A stretch of 64,000 bases of DNA from Oceanobacillus_B kapialis (lineage in GTDB: Bacteria; Bacillota; Bacilli; Bacillales; Amphibacillaceae), in NCBI RefSeq assembly GCF_042685265.1, contig NZ_JBHUMX010000036.1. One strand, 5' to 3'. Made by a program: the position numbers and the translations under genes. This document shows, one piece after another, positions 26,599-36,086 of the stretch. Every line of letters starts with the position of its first letter. The stretch's first letter is position 1. The notes beneath the pieces are model-generated. The model was not told the DNA's origin and ran no database searches. It saw only the letters and a program-made list of their open reading frames with translations.

Positions 26599-27609
26599 AT
26601 GCAACAATATATAAAGGCAACTGCTTCAGAAGTAGCCAACTTATGGACATCGTATATGAACGCCTCTTCTTCCAATGGTATGCTTTCGTATTTTAAAGAA
26701 AATGTAGAAGACGAGGATATTCGCGAGTTACTAAATATTGCTTATGATTTATCGGCATTTGCTTTAAAGACTACAAGCCAATTATTAACCGAGAGTGCAT
26801 CTCCTGTTCCAAAGGGGTTTTCCGAACAGGACGTTAACATCACAGCACCTCGTTTATACACTGATACGTATACGCTGTTTTACGCGATAAACCTGCACAA
26901 CCTTGTCATGACACACTGTGCTAACGGTATTTCACAAAGCTCCCATGAAGACATATACAATTTCTATACGGAATTGCTTAGAAAAGCTAATTCTCTGCAT
27001 ATGCAAGCCATTTCCATTGCACAAAAAAAAGGAGTATACGTCTCTCCTCCCAGCATTCCTACACCTGAAACGGTTAATTTTGTAAAGAAAGATAGCTTCT
27101 TAAACGGTTGGTTTGGTGACAAGCGTCCTTTACTTGCTGTAGAAATTGCTCAATTTTATGCAAATATTGAACGTAATGTCTTAGGTGCGGCAACGATATT
27201 AGGCTTTGCTCAAGTTGCTGAATCTAAAGATATTAAAGAATACTTATTAAAAGGGAATAACATAGCCAAGAAGCATGTATCCAACTTTTCGCACTACTTA
27301 GAGAAAAGCTATATTCCTGTCCCAATGGGCTCTGATAGCTATGTAACGGAATCCTCTCAGGTGAGTCCATTTTCCGACAAGCTAATGTTATTTTATACAA
27401 TTGGCATGATCACCCAAGGAATTGCATTTTACGGAATGAGCATTGCGACGAATGCCAGACGCGATATTACAACCCTCTATGCGAAACTTAGTAGCGAAAT
27501 AGCCCTATACGCAGAAGAGGGAATAAAGTTAATGATTCATAAGGATTGGTTTGAAGAGCCACCAAGAATGGTTGATAGAAAAGATTTAATTCAGAAGGGT
27601 AAAGATTAA
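26599..27609 (+). CDS. DUF3231 family protein
   Basis: This is a 336-residue cytoplasmic protein built of two similar helical halves. Each half starts with a TASEVANLW-like helix and contains a LLNIAYDLS or KGNNIAKKH helix. The second half begins at about residue 170 with GDKRPLLAVEIAQFYANIERNVLG. DUF3231 proteins are found in spore formers, and the halves resemble four-helix ferritin-like bundles; their function is not settled. The ATG at 26599 has AAGGAGGG upstream. The longer frame from 26485 overlaps the divergent gerA start. It is followed 1 bp later by a paralogue. Confidence 0.82.
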   Translation: MQQYIKATASEVANLWTSYMNASSSNGMLSYFKENVEDEDIRELLNIAYDLSAFALKTTSQLLTESASPVPKGFSEQDVNITAPRLYTDTYTLFYAINLHNLVMTHCANGISQSSHEDIYNFYTELLRKANSLHMQAISIAQKKGVYVSPPSIPTPETVNFVKKDSFLNGWFGDKRPLLAVEIAQFYANIERNVLGAATILGFAQVAESKDIKEYLLKGNNIAKKHVSNFSHYLEKSYIPVPMGSDSYVTESSQVSPFSDKLMLFYTIGMITQGIAFYGMSIATNARRDITTLYAKLSSEIALYAEEGIKLMIHKDWFEEPPRMVDRKDLIQKGKD

Positions 27610-27610
27610 T

Positions 27611-28618
27611 ATGGGAGAAAAGCAACTAAAGAACCGTCTCACCGCGTCAGAAGTATCCAACTTATGGGCTGCATATCAAAGCAATAGCGTTACAAAGGTA
27701 GGATTAAGCTATTTTCTTAATCATGTTGAAGACCAGGATATAAAAGCACTACTAGAAGAGTGCAAATTACTATCAGAACAGGAACTTAAGGAAATTAGTA
27801 CTCTTTTTCAAGCAGAAAACTACCCGATTCCCCAGGGGTTTACTGAAGAAGACGTTCAAAAAGATGCGCCACGCCTATTTTCCGATGCTTTATATCTTGA
27901 ATATGTTTTTAATATGTTCATTATCGCATTAAACACGTATAGTATGGCTTTATCCGTTTCCGAACGGGAAGATGTCGTTACCTTTTTCTCCAAGTGTTTA
28001 GATTCGGCAAGAAAGCTCCATTTGAAGACGAAAATACTTACAAAAGAAAAAGGGCTACATGCCAAACATCCTCTTCTTCCTGTTCCAAAGGAGATAGAAT
28101 TTGTAAAAAAGGACAGCTTTCTTTCAGGCTGGTTCGGTAAACGCCGACCTTTACTTGGCATGGAGATAAGCAATCTTCTTTTTCATTCAAAACGAAATGC
28201 ACTTGGCCATGCGCTCATTACCGGATTTAGTCAAGTTGCTACCACCAAGGAGTTAAGAAGTTTTTTCGAAAAAGGGAAGGATATATCAGAAAAGCACTTA
28301 ACTGTTTTTACGACACTGTTGCGTAACGAAAGCATGGATCAAGGTACAACCATGATGACATCAGAGGTATCGGTTTCTAAGACTGCTCCATTCTCGGATA
28401 AATTCATGATGTACATTGTAACATCCTTAATTAATTCAAGCATAGGCCAGTATGGTGTCTCACTATCTTCTAGTCCCCGACATGACCTAGGGTTACATTA
28501 TACCCGCCTGATCGCAGATATTTCTAAGTATGCAAATGAATCGGCAAATATTTTAATTGACAAAGGTTGGATGGAGCAGCCACCTATTGCAGCTGACAGA
28601 AAAGAATTAGCGAAATAG
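27611..28618 (+). CDS. DUF3231 family protein, paralogue
   Basis: This 335-residue protein is collinear with the gene before it and shares motifs (LTASEVSNLWAAYQS; FVKKDSFLSGWFGKRRPLLG against FVKKDSFLNGWFGDKRPLLA). It arose by tandem duplication. The Trp-Phe-Gly segment between the two halves is conserved in both copies. It is probably co-expressed with its paralogue and with the membrane protein that follows. Divergence from a germination operon suggests sporulation-linked expression, which is inference. Confidence 0.82.
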   Translation: MGEKQLKNRLTASEVSNLWAAYQSNSVTKVGLSYFLNHVEDQDIKALLEECKLLSEQELKEISTLFQAENYPIPQGFTEEDVQKDAPRLFSDALYLEYVFNMFIIALNTYSMALSVSEREDVVTFFSKCLDSARKLHLKTKILTKEKGLHAKHPLLPVPKEIEFVKKDSFLSGWFGKRRPLLGMEISNLLFHSKRNALGHALITGFSQVATTKELRSFFEKGKDISEKHLTVFTTLLRNESMDQGTTMMTSEVSVSKTAPFSDKFMMYIVTSLINSSIGQYGVSLSSSPRHDLGLHYTRLIADISKYANESANILIDKGWMEQPPIAADRKELAK

Positions 28619-28626
28619 GTGTGCCT

Positions 28627-29124
28627 ATGGAGACGAATCTAAAGGAAAAGAGCAGAAAACTAGAAGCAGTATTATGGAGTATTGCCTTACCAGGCTTCGG
28701 TCAGCTTTTAAATAAGAAATACGTCAAGGGACTCACCCTTATGATCTTAGAATTTCTGATCAATGTGATGGGTAACTTCAATCAAATTATTATCTTAAGC
28801 TTTCACTTAAAGATTGAGGAGGCAATTGAACAAACTAATTACATGTGGCTCATGTTCTATCCCTGTCTCTACTTTTTCGGTATATGGGATGCCTACAAAG
28901 ATGCCGGTGGCGGGAAAAAACCCTTTGCCTATTTACCTCTGGTCTTTTCAGCCTACTTTGTTACACTTGGTCTTATATTTTCCCCCATCTTTAAAGTTTT
29001 TGGCCAGTTAATTGGACCCATGTGGCTCCCAATGCTTTCTCTACCAATTGGATTAGCGGTAGGAGGGATAATCAGATGGATATTACTGAAGTTTATTTAC
29101 CGGAACCAAACAAATTCTACCTAA
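28627..29124 (+). CDS. Membrane protein with TM2-like PGFGQ motif
   Basis: This 165-residue protein has about four hydrophobic segments. After a charged start (LKEKSRKLEAVLWSIAL) it shows PGFGQLLNKKYVKG, reminiscent of the PGxGxxxxGxxxxG turn of TM2-domain and related small membrane proteins, then FFGIWDAYKDAGGG. An upstream in-frame GTG at 28621 directly after the DUF3231 stop is an alternative start. It is the third gene of the DUF3231 operon and ends at a terminator. No function is recognised. Confidence 0.7.
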   Translation: METNLKEKSRKLEAVLWSIALPGFGQLLNKKYVKGLTLMILEFLINVMGNFNQIIILSFHLKIEEAIEQTNYMWLMFYPCLYFFGIWDAYKDAGGGKKPFAYLPLVFSAYFVTLGLIFSPIFKVFGQLIGPMWLPMLSLPIGLAVGGIIRWILLKFIYRNQTNST

Positions 29125-29166
29125 TAAACTCTTGAGAAAACAAAAATTCAAGAGTTTATTTTTTTA
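29123..29166 (+). terminator. Terminator after the DUF3231 operon
   Basis: AATAAACTCTTGA (29123-29135) pairs with TCAAGAGTTTATT (29148-29160), followed by T5. Confidence 0.92.
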
Positions 29167-29294
29167 TGAAATTCTATTTGGAAAATTCCATAAAAAAGAA
29201 TATTATACAAGTTCTTCTCATATTTTATACGAATAATTCTATTTCCAAGAGGATTAGGTAATTCTCCTTATTAATTCGAGATTGGGGTGTTCGA

Positions 29295-30281
29295 ATGAAG
29301 CAAGAAGCCGTACTACAAGTGGATCATTTAAAAACATACTTTCATTTAGAAAAAGGAAAAACTGCCAAAGCAGTGGATGATATCTCTTTTAAAGTCTCTC
29401 CTGGTGAGACTGTTGCCTTAGTCGGTGAATCAGGAAGTGGTAAAAGTATTAGTGCCCTTTCTATCATGCAGTTAATCAATAAACCAGGACGGATTGAAGG
29501 AGGAACAATTCGCCTTAATGGAGAGGATATTACCAAATATAATACCAAACAAATGACAAAGATTCGCGGAAATGAAATTGCGATGATTTTCCAAGAACCG
29601 ATGACAGCCCTTAACCCTGTCTTCACAATTGGAAATCAGATAATGGAAATCGTACGGAAACATAAAAAAATGAATAAGCAGGAAGCTTACGAGCACGCTG
29701 TCCACTTATTAAAATTAGTCGGCCTATCAAGAGCAGAAGAATTGATGAAGGAATATCCACATCAACTCTCCGGTGGAATGCGGCAGCGGGTAATGATCGC
29801 AATGGCCATCTCCTGCGATCCAAAGTTACTTATTGCTGACGAGCCTACCACTGCTCTTGATGTGACGATACAGGCTCAGATACTTGATGTAATGAATGAG
29901 ATGAAAGAAAGGTTTCATATGGCCCTTCTCTTAATCACCCATGACGTGGGAGTCGTCTCCCAATATGCAGATCGGGTAATAGTGATGTACGGCGGCCAGA
30001 TCGTGGAGGCAGCTACCACTGAAGAATTATTAAACTCCCCGAAACATCCATATACGAAAGGTTTATTAGGTAGCCTGCCTATGGTCGATAAGCATGTAAA
30101 ACGACTTGAAACAATTAAAGGGACCGTTCCACCCGCTTATGATTTTCCATCAGGCTGCCGTTTTTCGACCCGTTGCCCCCATGTTATGGATAAGTGTTTT
30201 GCTGAGAACCCTTGTTTAACAAACGTTGCGGTAGAACATGACGTTCGTTGTCATCTTTTTACGCAGGAGGTGAAAGAATGA
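29295..30281 (+). CDS. appD: Oligopeptide ABC transporter ATP-binding protein (AppD/OppD type)
   Basis: This is a 328-residue ATPase of the peptide importer family. Walker A is GESGSGKS, the signature is LSGGMRQRV, Walker B is LLIADEPTTALD and the H-loop is LLITHDVGVV. The C-terminal oligopeptide motif contains a Cys cluster (SGCRFSTRCPHVMDKCFAENPC), typical of OppD/DppD proteins and linked to an iron-sulfur or structural role. Gene order D-F-A-B-C is that of the app operon in B. subtilis, not opp (A-B-C-D-F). This supports the App name. Its stop overlaps the start of appF. Confidence 0.9.
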   Translation: MKQEAVLQVDHLKTYFHLEKGKTAKAVDDISFKVSPGETVALVGESGSGKSISALSIMQLINKPGRIEGGTIRLNGEDITKYNTKQMTKIRGNEIAMIFQEPMTALNPVFTIGNQIMEIVRKHKKMNKQEAYEHAVHLLKLVGLSRAEELMKEYPHQLSGGMRQRVMIAMAISCDPKLLIADEPTTALDVTIQAQILDVMNEMKERFHMALLLITHDVGVVSQYADRVIVMYGGQIVEAATTEELLNSPKHPYTKGLLGSLPMVDKHVKRLETIKGTVPPAYDFPSGCRFSTRCPHVMDKCFAENPCLTNVAVEHDVRCHLFTQEVKE

Positions 30282-31273
30282 CTACAAAACAAAAGGCTAA
30301 TACGGACACCCCTATACTCAGTGTTCAGAATATTAAAAAATACTTCCCGATTAAAGGGGGGGTATTAAAACGGACGGTGGGTCATATAAAAGCAGTAGAT
30401 GATATCTCTTTATCTATTAAAAAAGGAGAGACACTTGGAATTGTCGGGGAATCAGGGTCTGGTAAGTCCACTCTTGGAAGAGTCATTCTCAAACTGCTAC
30501 AAGCTACTGAGGGCGATATCCATTACAACGGAACCAATATTACAACAATGAAAAGGAATCACTTCCGTCCATACAGGCGAAATATGCAAATGGTTTTCCA
30601 AGATCCATTTGGCTCTCTTAATTCCAAAATGAGTGTTGCTGAGCTAGTGGAAGAACCTTTACTCGTTCAAACGACATTATCCAAAAAAGAAAGACAGGTA
30701 AAGGCTGTGGAATTCATTGAAAAAGTCGGTTTACGTGCAGAAGACCGATTAAAGTACCCGCATGAATTCTCCGGGGGGCAAAGACAGCGAATCAGTATAG
30801 CTAGAGCTCTTATTACAAACCCCGAATTTGTGGTTTGTGACGAACCAGTTTCTGCCTTAGATATTTCTATTCAAGCACAGGTCCTAAATCTTATGAAGGA
30901 TTTACAGGAAGAGCTTGGTCTCACTTATTTATTTATCTCCCATGACCTTAGTGTTGTAAAACATATTAGTGACCGGATTGCCGTCATGTATCTAGGAAAG
31001 ATAGTAGAGGTTGCTCCAACTACTAAACTTTTTCAGGAACCCGTTCATCCATATACACAGGCATTATTATCGTCTATCCCAACTATTAATAAAGAAAAAA
31101 CAGATAACCCGGCAGTGAAGCTTACAGGAGATATACCAAGTCCAGCCAATCCACCTTCAGGTTGTGCATTTCGAACAAGATGTCCATTTGCACATGACCG
31201 ATGTGAGAAGGAAACGCCACAGTTAGCTGAAGTTGGGGCTGACCATGAAGTATCTTGTCATTTACACCATTAA
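30278..31273 (+). CDS. appF: Oligopeptide ABC transporter ATP-binding protein (AppF/OppF type)
   Basis: This is a 331-residue ATPase with Walker A GESGSGKSTLGR, signature FSGGQRQRIS, Walker B FVVCDEPVSALD and H-loop LFISHDLSVV. The C-terminal cluster CAFRTRCPFAHDRCE is also present. The ATG at 30278 overlaps the appD stop (ATGA) and has AGGAGGTG upstream; the in-frame ATG at 30248 is less likely. It forms the heterodimeric ATPase with AppD. Confidence 0.9.
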   Translation: MTTKQKANTDTPILSVQNIKKYFPIKGGVLKRTVGHIKAVDDISLSIKKGETLGIVGESGSGKSTLGRVILKLLQATEGDIHYNGTNITTMKRNHFRPYRRNMQMVFQDPFGSLNSKMSVAELVEEPLLVQTTLSKKERQVKAVEFIEKVGLRAEDRLKYPHEFSGGQRQRISIARALITNPEFVVCDEPVSALDISIQAQVLNLMKDLQEELGLTYLFISHDLSVVKHISDRIAVMYLGKIVEVAPTTKLFQEPVHPYTQALLSSIPTINKEKTDNPAVKLTGDIPSPANPPSGCAFRTRCPFAHDRCEKETPQLAEVGADHEVSCHLHH

Positions 31274-31326
31274 AAATTCATCAAGTCTAATAGCAGAACA
31301 CGGAATTGGCATTCGGGCTAAACAAT

Positions 31327-31358
31327 AAAAAAGGCCACTCTTATTAGTAGCCTTTTTC
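31327..31358 (+). terminator. Attenuating terminator inside the app operon
   Basis: AAAAAGGC and GCCTTTTT flank a 14-base loop between appF and appA. The stem is short, so it may reduce rather than stop read-through. appA has its own strong ribosome binding site after it. Confidence 0.55.
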
Positions 31359-31439
31359 ATATAAAACTACTCTAAAAGGAGGGTTACAAGCATTCCATTT
31401 TAACTAAATTACTTTCTTTTATTAAAGGGGGAATATTGG

Positions 31440-33260
31440 ATGAATAAAGGATTTAGAAAGTTACTAATTCTGCTTGTTTTTTTGAGCATGATGGGATTTC
31501 TCCTAGTCGCGTGTAATAACGACGGAGAAGAAGAGGGGTCAGATACAGAGGAGCCAACAGAGGAAACGGGAGAAAAAGAAGAAGAAAATGGTGAAGGAGA
31601 AGAAACCCAAAACGAACCACAACAGGGTGGGACGTTAACAGGTGCCATGTATTCTGCACCAGCTGGTATGTTCAACCCTATCTTCTATGAAGAAGCATAT
31701 GAAGCAAATATTCTAAGCTTCACCCATGACAGTCTTGTATCGCAAAACGATACGCTCGAATTCACACCAAGCCTGGCCAAAGAATGGGAGACAAATGAAG
31801 ACCAAACTTCCTTAACGATGAAGCTTGAAGAAGGTGTGAAATGGCACGATGGGGAAGAATTCACTGCAGATGACGTTGTATTCACATATAAGTCAATGTC
31901 TGATCCAGACTATGTGTCTGCTGGTGGGATACGAACTGCCTATGTCACGCCACTACTTGGCTATAACGAATATAGCGCTGGTGAAACAGATACATTTGAA
32001 GGTGTTGTAGCAGAAGATGATTACACGGTAACCTTCCATTTTGCCGAACCTAATATTAATCCACTTTATTATGCAAGCTTCCCAATCATACCGGAACACA
32101 TTTTTAAGGATATTCCAGTAGCAGAAATGCCTGAAGCTCCTGAATCTCGTGAAGCCGGGGCTGTAATTGGAACTGGAGCCTTTAAGTTTACGGAAATGGT
32201 AGAGCGCGAGCAATATGTGCTCGAAAAGCATGAAGACTATTGGCAAGGGGCACCTTACCTAGAAAGCATTGTCTGGAAGGTAGTTGCCCAATCTGTCATG
32301 ACCGGATTACTTGAAACTGGTGAAGTAGACTTTATTGCTGATCCAAACGGTATACCACCAGCTGACTTTGAAACCGTTCAAGCATTTGGAAACATAGAAA
32401 TCATCGAACAACCTGACTTCGGCTACCAGCTTCTTGGATTTAAGCACCACCACCGTACAGCAGAAGACGTCGAAGCAGGAGCATTAGAGCCTGATAACTG
32501 GGTGCCGAACGAAAAACTTTCTGATCCAAAAGTACGTCAGGCAATTTCCTATGCTGTAAATCGTGAGGGGCTTGTAGAAGGGCTGCTATACGGGCGAGGG
32601 CAACCAATTAACTCCCCTATCGCTACACAGTTCTGGGCTTACGATGATGCCGCTGCTACGAATTACAACTATGATCCTGAAAAAGCTGGCTCCATGTTAG
32701 ATGAGCTAGGTTATGTGGATGCAAATGGGGACGGGTTTAGAGAAGATCCTGAAGGAAACGAGTGGGTTCTTAACCTAGATTACCCAACAGGAAATGAACT
32801 ACGTGAAAAAACCGCTCCACTTATTGAACAGCAACTTGAGGAAGCTGGAATCAACGTTAACTTGCGTCAGCCTAAGGAAATGACTGCCTATGTAGAGGAA
32901 TTAACAAATGATAACACAGACTGGGATCTATATTTGCTTGGCTGGAGTCTTGGAAGTGCCGATCCTGATCCATCAGGATTATGGGCAACAACAGCTGCTT
33001 ACAACTTCTCAAGATGGAACAACCCAGAATCTGAAGAACTTATGCAAAAAGCATTAAAAGCACCTGAAGCATTTGAACAAGATTTCCGTGCAGAAGTATA
33101 TTCTGAATGGCAATCTGTATTTTCAGAAGACCTCCCTGCATTACTCTTATACGCACAAAATAGTCTTTGGGCTTACAATAAACGATTGCAAGGTGTCGAT
33201 CCATTACCATTCACTATGTACCAAAATGCACACTTATGGTGGGTTAATGACGCCAACTAA
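31440..33260 (+). CDS. appA: Oligopeptide ABC transporter substrate-binding lipoprotein (AppA type)
   Basis: This is a 606-residue lipoprotein with lipobox LLVAC (Cys25), then a very acidic linker of ~35 residues rich in Glu, then an SBP_bac_5 peptide-binding domain. Family marks are AKEWETNEDQTSLTMKLEEGVKWHDG, FTADDVVFTYKSM and NREGLVEGLLYGRGQP, with a C-terminal NFSRWNNPESEELM. GGGGGA lies before the ATG. It captures oligopeptides outside the membrane and hands them to the AppB/AppC channel. The acidic linker is in line with a salt-adapted host. Confidence 0.92.
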   Translation: MNKGFRKLLILLVFLSMMGFLLVACNNDGEEEGSDTEEPTEETGEKEEENGEGEETQNEPQQGGTLTGAMYSAPAGMFNPIFYEEAYEANILSFTHDSLVSQNDTLEFTPSLAKEWETNEDQTSLTMKLEEGVKWHDGEEFTADDVVFTYKSMSDPDYVSAGGIRTAYVTPLLGYNEYSAGETDTFEGVVAEDDYTVTFHFAEPNINPLYYASFPIIPEHIFKDIPVAEMPEAPESREAGAVIGTGAFKFTEMVEREQYVLEKHEDYWQGAPYLESIVWKVVAQSVMTGLLETGEVDFIADPNGIPPADFETVQAFGNIEIIEQPDFGYQLLGFKHHHRTAEDVEAGALEPDNWVPNEKLSDPKVRQAISYAVNREGLVEGLLYGRGQPINSPIATQFWAYDDAAATNYNYDPEKAGSMLDELGYVDANGDGFREDPEGNEWVLNLDYPTGNELREKTAPLIEQQLEEAGINVNLRQPKEMTAYVEELTNDNTDWDLYLLGWSLGSADPDPSGLWATTAAYNFSRWNNPESEELMQKALKAPEAFEQDFRAEVYSEWQSVFSEDLPALLLYAQNSLWAYNKRLQGVDPLPFTMYQNAHLWWVNDAN

Positions 33261-33269
33261 AAAACTATA

Positions 33270-33294
33270 GAGAGTATGCGTCTAGCATACTCTC
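33270..33294 (+). other. Intercistronic hairpin between appA and appB
   Basis: AGAGTATGC and GCATACTCT form a 9-bp stem with a 5-base loop 10 bp after the appA stop, without a T-run. Such hairpins often protect the 3' end of the abundant binding-protein message. Confidence 0.6.
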
Positions 33295-33318
33295 CTCCTA
33301 CATAGGGGGGGGACTTTT

Positions 33319-34284
33319 ATGTATAAGTATATTATTAGAAGAATATTGGTTTTTATTCCGATGCTTATTATGCTATCCATCATTGTATTTGCCCTGGCAA
33401 AATTTGCTCCCGGTGACCCTTTTACCGGAAAGATCCTTGACCCAACCGTTGATCCTGAGGTGTTTAATGAGCAACGCGAAGCCCTCGGACTAAATGACCC
33501 ACTCCCTGTACAATATTTCCGCTGGGCGACTTCTATGGCAAAAGGAGACTTCGGAGAATCGATGTACTATAAAGGGCGGGATGTTGAAAGCCTTATTAGC
33601 GAAAGAATCGTAAATACTGTTTATCTCGGCGTGTTTGCGCTGGTGATTACCCTTGTAGTAGCAATACCAATTGGGATTTATTCTGCTAAAAATCCATATT
33701 CTGCACTGGATTATGGGGCCACATCCTTTGGTTTTTTAGGGTTAGCTATTCCTAACTTTTTCTTCGGTCTCATCGCCATTTACCTGTTTGCCATTAAGTT
33801 AGGCTGGTTTCCAGCACAAGGGACCATTTCCGATATAAATATCACCGGGTTTTCTGAGTTTCTAAATCGTATTCATCATATGGTTCTTCCTGGCATCACG
33901 CTTGGCCTTGCAGGTACTGCAACTTATATGCGATATATGCGATCAGAGGTGCTTGACGTCTTAGGGAGTGACTATATACGAACTGCAAAGGCTAAGGGTA
34001 TGAGCGAGCGTAATGTGTTGTACAAGCACACGCTGCGGAATGCCATTATTCCTATCATTACCTTAATGGGCTTTGAGTTTGGGGCATTATTAAGCGGAGC
34101 CATTATAACTGAACAAGTTTTTAGCTATCCTGGTCTTGGGACATTGTTTATCAATTCTATAACAAATAGAGATTATCCTGTCATCATGTCGATCACGCTT
34201 CTATTAGGTGTAGCAATTCTAATTGGAAATCTACTGGCAGACATATTCTATAGTATTGTCGATCCGAGGATTCGATATGATTGA
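33319..34284 (+). CDS. appB: Oligopeptide ABC transporter permease (AppB type)
   Basis: This is a 321-residue permease with six membrane segments and the inner-membrane EAA loop (DYIRTAKAKGMSERNVLYKHTLRNA) that docks on the ATPases. The N terminus YIIRRILVFIPMLIMLSIIVFALAKFAPGDP is typical of DppB/OppB/AppB. GGGGGG precedes the ATG. It forms the translocation pore with AppC. Confidence 0.92.
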   Translation: MYKYIIRRILVFIPMLIMLSIIVFALAKFAPGDPFTGKILDPTVDPEVFNEQREALGLNDPLPVQYFRWATSMAKGDFGESMYYKGRDVESLISERIVNTVYLGVFALVITLVVAIPIGIYSAKNPYSALDYGATSFGFLGLAIPNFFFGLIAIYLFAIKLGWFPAQGTISDINITGFSEFLNRIHHMVLPGITLGLAGTATYMRYMRSEVLDVLGSDYIRTAKAKGMSERNVLYKHTLRNAIIPIITLMGFEFGALLSGAIITEQVFSYPGLGTLFINSITNRDYPVIMSITLLLGVAILIGNLLADIFYSIVDPRIRYD

Positions 34285-34295
34285 GGTGATATGAA

Positions 34296-35201
34296 ATGAA
34301 AACAAATACAATGGAAGACGTGCAAGACACTTCCCCAAAAAAAGACTATCTAAGCCCCTTTCAGTTAGCTAGAAGACGTTTCTTTAAGAACAAGTTAGCT
34401 ATTGCAGGTATTATTGTTTTAATTATATTTGTTTTAGCAGCTATCTTTGCTCCGCTGCTGACAGAGCATGATCCAACAAAAGGAGACCTCATGCTCATTG
34501 AGAAGCCACCGTCTGCAGAGCATATATTAGGGACAGATAGCTCTGGTAGGGACAATTTTGCACGCCTAGTCTATGGCGCAAGGATTTCCCTTACTGTAGG
34601 ATTTTCAGCAATGCTTTTCACACTTATTATTGGGGTCATTACAGGGGCGGTTGCTGGTTATTATGGAGGAAAAGTCGATAATATTATTATGCGTGCCGCC
34701 GACCTCGTTTTAGCATTACCATTTCTTGTGCTCGCTTTAACGATTATTGCAATCTTAGAAAAAGTGACCGTTGGTATTTTTGTAACCGTTATTGCCATAA
34801 CCGCATGGCCAACATTAACAAGAATTGTGCGGGGAACCTTTTTATCCTTAAGGGAACAGGAATTTATTTTAGGAGCCAAGGCGATTGGTGCGAGTGACAT
34901 GCGGATCATTTTTAAACACTTTATTCCCAATGCAATAGGTCCAATTATTGTAAATGCTACTCTTTTAATGGCGACAATGATTATAATCGAATCCGGATTA
35001 AGCTTTATCGGTATGGGCATTCCACAACCTACTCCGACATGGGGGAATATGATCTCAGAAGCACAGAATCTGCGTATCCTACGCGATCATCCCGGGGCAT
35101 GGATTCCACCAGGTCTAGCGATTTTGTTTACCGTTCTAGCTATTAACTTTATAGGGGATGGTTTGCGTGATGCATTTGATCCTAAGAGCAATAGAAGATA
35201 G
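34296..35201 (+). CDS. appC: Oligopeptide ABC transporter permease (AppC type)
   Basis: This is a 301-residue permease. After a cytoplasmic leader it has the OppC-like first segment and HDPTKGDL, the GTDSSGRDNFARLVYGARISL block, and the EAA loop EFILGAKAIGASDMRIIFKHFIPNA. It is the last gene of the five-gene operon and is followed by a terminator. Start spacing from appB is 11 bp. Confidence 0.92.
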   Translation: MKTNTMEDVQDTSPKKDYLSPFQLARRRFFKNKLAIAGIIVLIIFVLAAIFAPLLTEHDPTKGDLMLIEKPPSAEHILGTDSSGRDNFARLVYGARISLTVGFSAMLFTLIIGVITGAVAGYYGGKVDNIIMRAADLVLALPFLVLALTIIAILEKVTVGIFVTVIAITAWPTLTRIVRGTFLSLREQEFILGAKAIGASDMRIIFKHFIPNAIGPIIVNATLLMATMIIIESGLSFIGMGIPQPTPTWGNMISEAQNLRILRDHPGAWIPPGLAILFTVLAINFIGDGLRDAFDPKSNRR

Positions 35202-35218
35202 GCTAATTTTTACTAATT

Positions 35219-35253
35219 GAACTTCCACTGCTAGTAGGGTGGAAGTTTTTTTA
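35219..35253 (+). terminator. Terminator of the app operon
   Basis: AACTTCCAC and GTGGAAGTT form a stem with a 10-base loop, followed by T7. Confidence 0.92.
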
Positions 35254-35360
35254 TTTTTCTTCATACATGTTAAGCTATTCATGTTCTCATACTAACTATT
35301 ACAGTAATCGCCGAAGGCTTGCATTAATAGGTGCATACATTAGCAAAGGACGTGTAAAAA

Positions 35361-36086
35361 ATGACTTCAGATCCAGCTGTTCAATGGAATCATGTTACGT
35401 ACTCTGACAGAGGGAATACGATACTTGAAGATATAACTGGAACTTTTACCAAAGGGAAAATTACCACGCTGGTAGGGCCCTCAGGCGCAGGTAAATCCAC
35501 CTTATTCAAGTTATGCAACGGATTACACTCTACTGATTCTGGTGAGATATTCATTCATGGGAAGGAAATTAACTCCTATTCGCCAGTTGAATTAAGAAGA
35601 ATGGTCGGTTTCGCCTTACAGGATGCCCCTATGATTGATGGCACTGTACATGAAAACCTTGCTTTGCCTCTTACTTTACAAGGGAAGGAACTTTCAAAGG
35701 ATAAAGCACAAGAATTACTTAAGCTTGTGGGCCTTCCTGAAACTATTACAAGTCAACGCACAAAGAAACTATCAGGTGGACAGCGTCAAAAACTATCCAT
35801 CGCCAGAACCCTTGTAAATCAACCTTCTATCTTATTATTAGACGAAATCACCTCTTCATTAGACAGGGTGTCACAGGAGGAAATTGAGTCCTTAATCGTA
35901 AGAATTAATCAACAATATGGGACGACGATTGTATGGATTACCCATAATCTGCAACAAGCACGAACGGTTGGTGATTATACATGGGTATTAATAAATGGTC
36001 AGTTATTTGAATCTGGTGAAGTCTCCCTTTTGGATCAACCTCAAAATGATCAGGTCAGACTTTTTGTGAAAGGAGACAACACATGA
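35361..36086 (+). CDS. fetA: ABC exporter ATPase, FetA-like (YjkB)
   Basis: This is a 241-residue ABC ATPase with Walker A GPSGAGKSTLFK, signature LSGGQRQKLSIA, Walker B ILLLDEITSSLD and H-loop WITHNLQQA. The following gene encodes a UPF0014/FetB permease overlapping by 4 bp, which defines the pair. In E. coli FetAB exports iron and helps under peroxide stress; in B. subtilis the pair is YjkB/YjkA. Metal specificity here is inferred from the family. Confidence 0.88.
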   Translation: MTSDPAVQWNHVTYSDRGNTILEDITGTFTKGKITTLVGPSGAGKSTLFKLCNGLHSTDSGEIFIHGKEINSYSPVELRRMVGFALQDAPMIDGTVHENLALPLTLQGKELSKDKAQELLKLVGLPETITSQRTKKLSGGQRQKLSIARTLVNQPSILLLDEITSSLDRVSQEEIESLIVRINQQYGTTIVWITHNLQQARTVGDYTWVLINGQLFESGEVSLLDQPQNDQVRLFVKGDNT

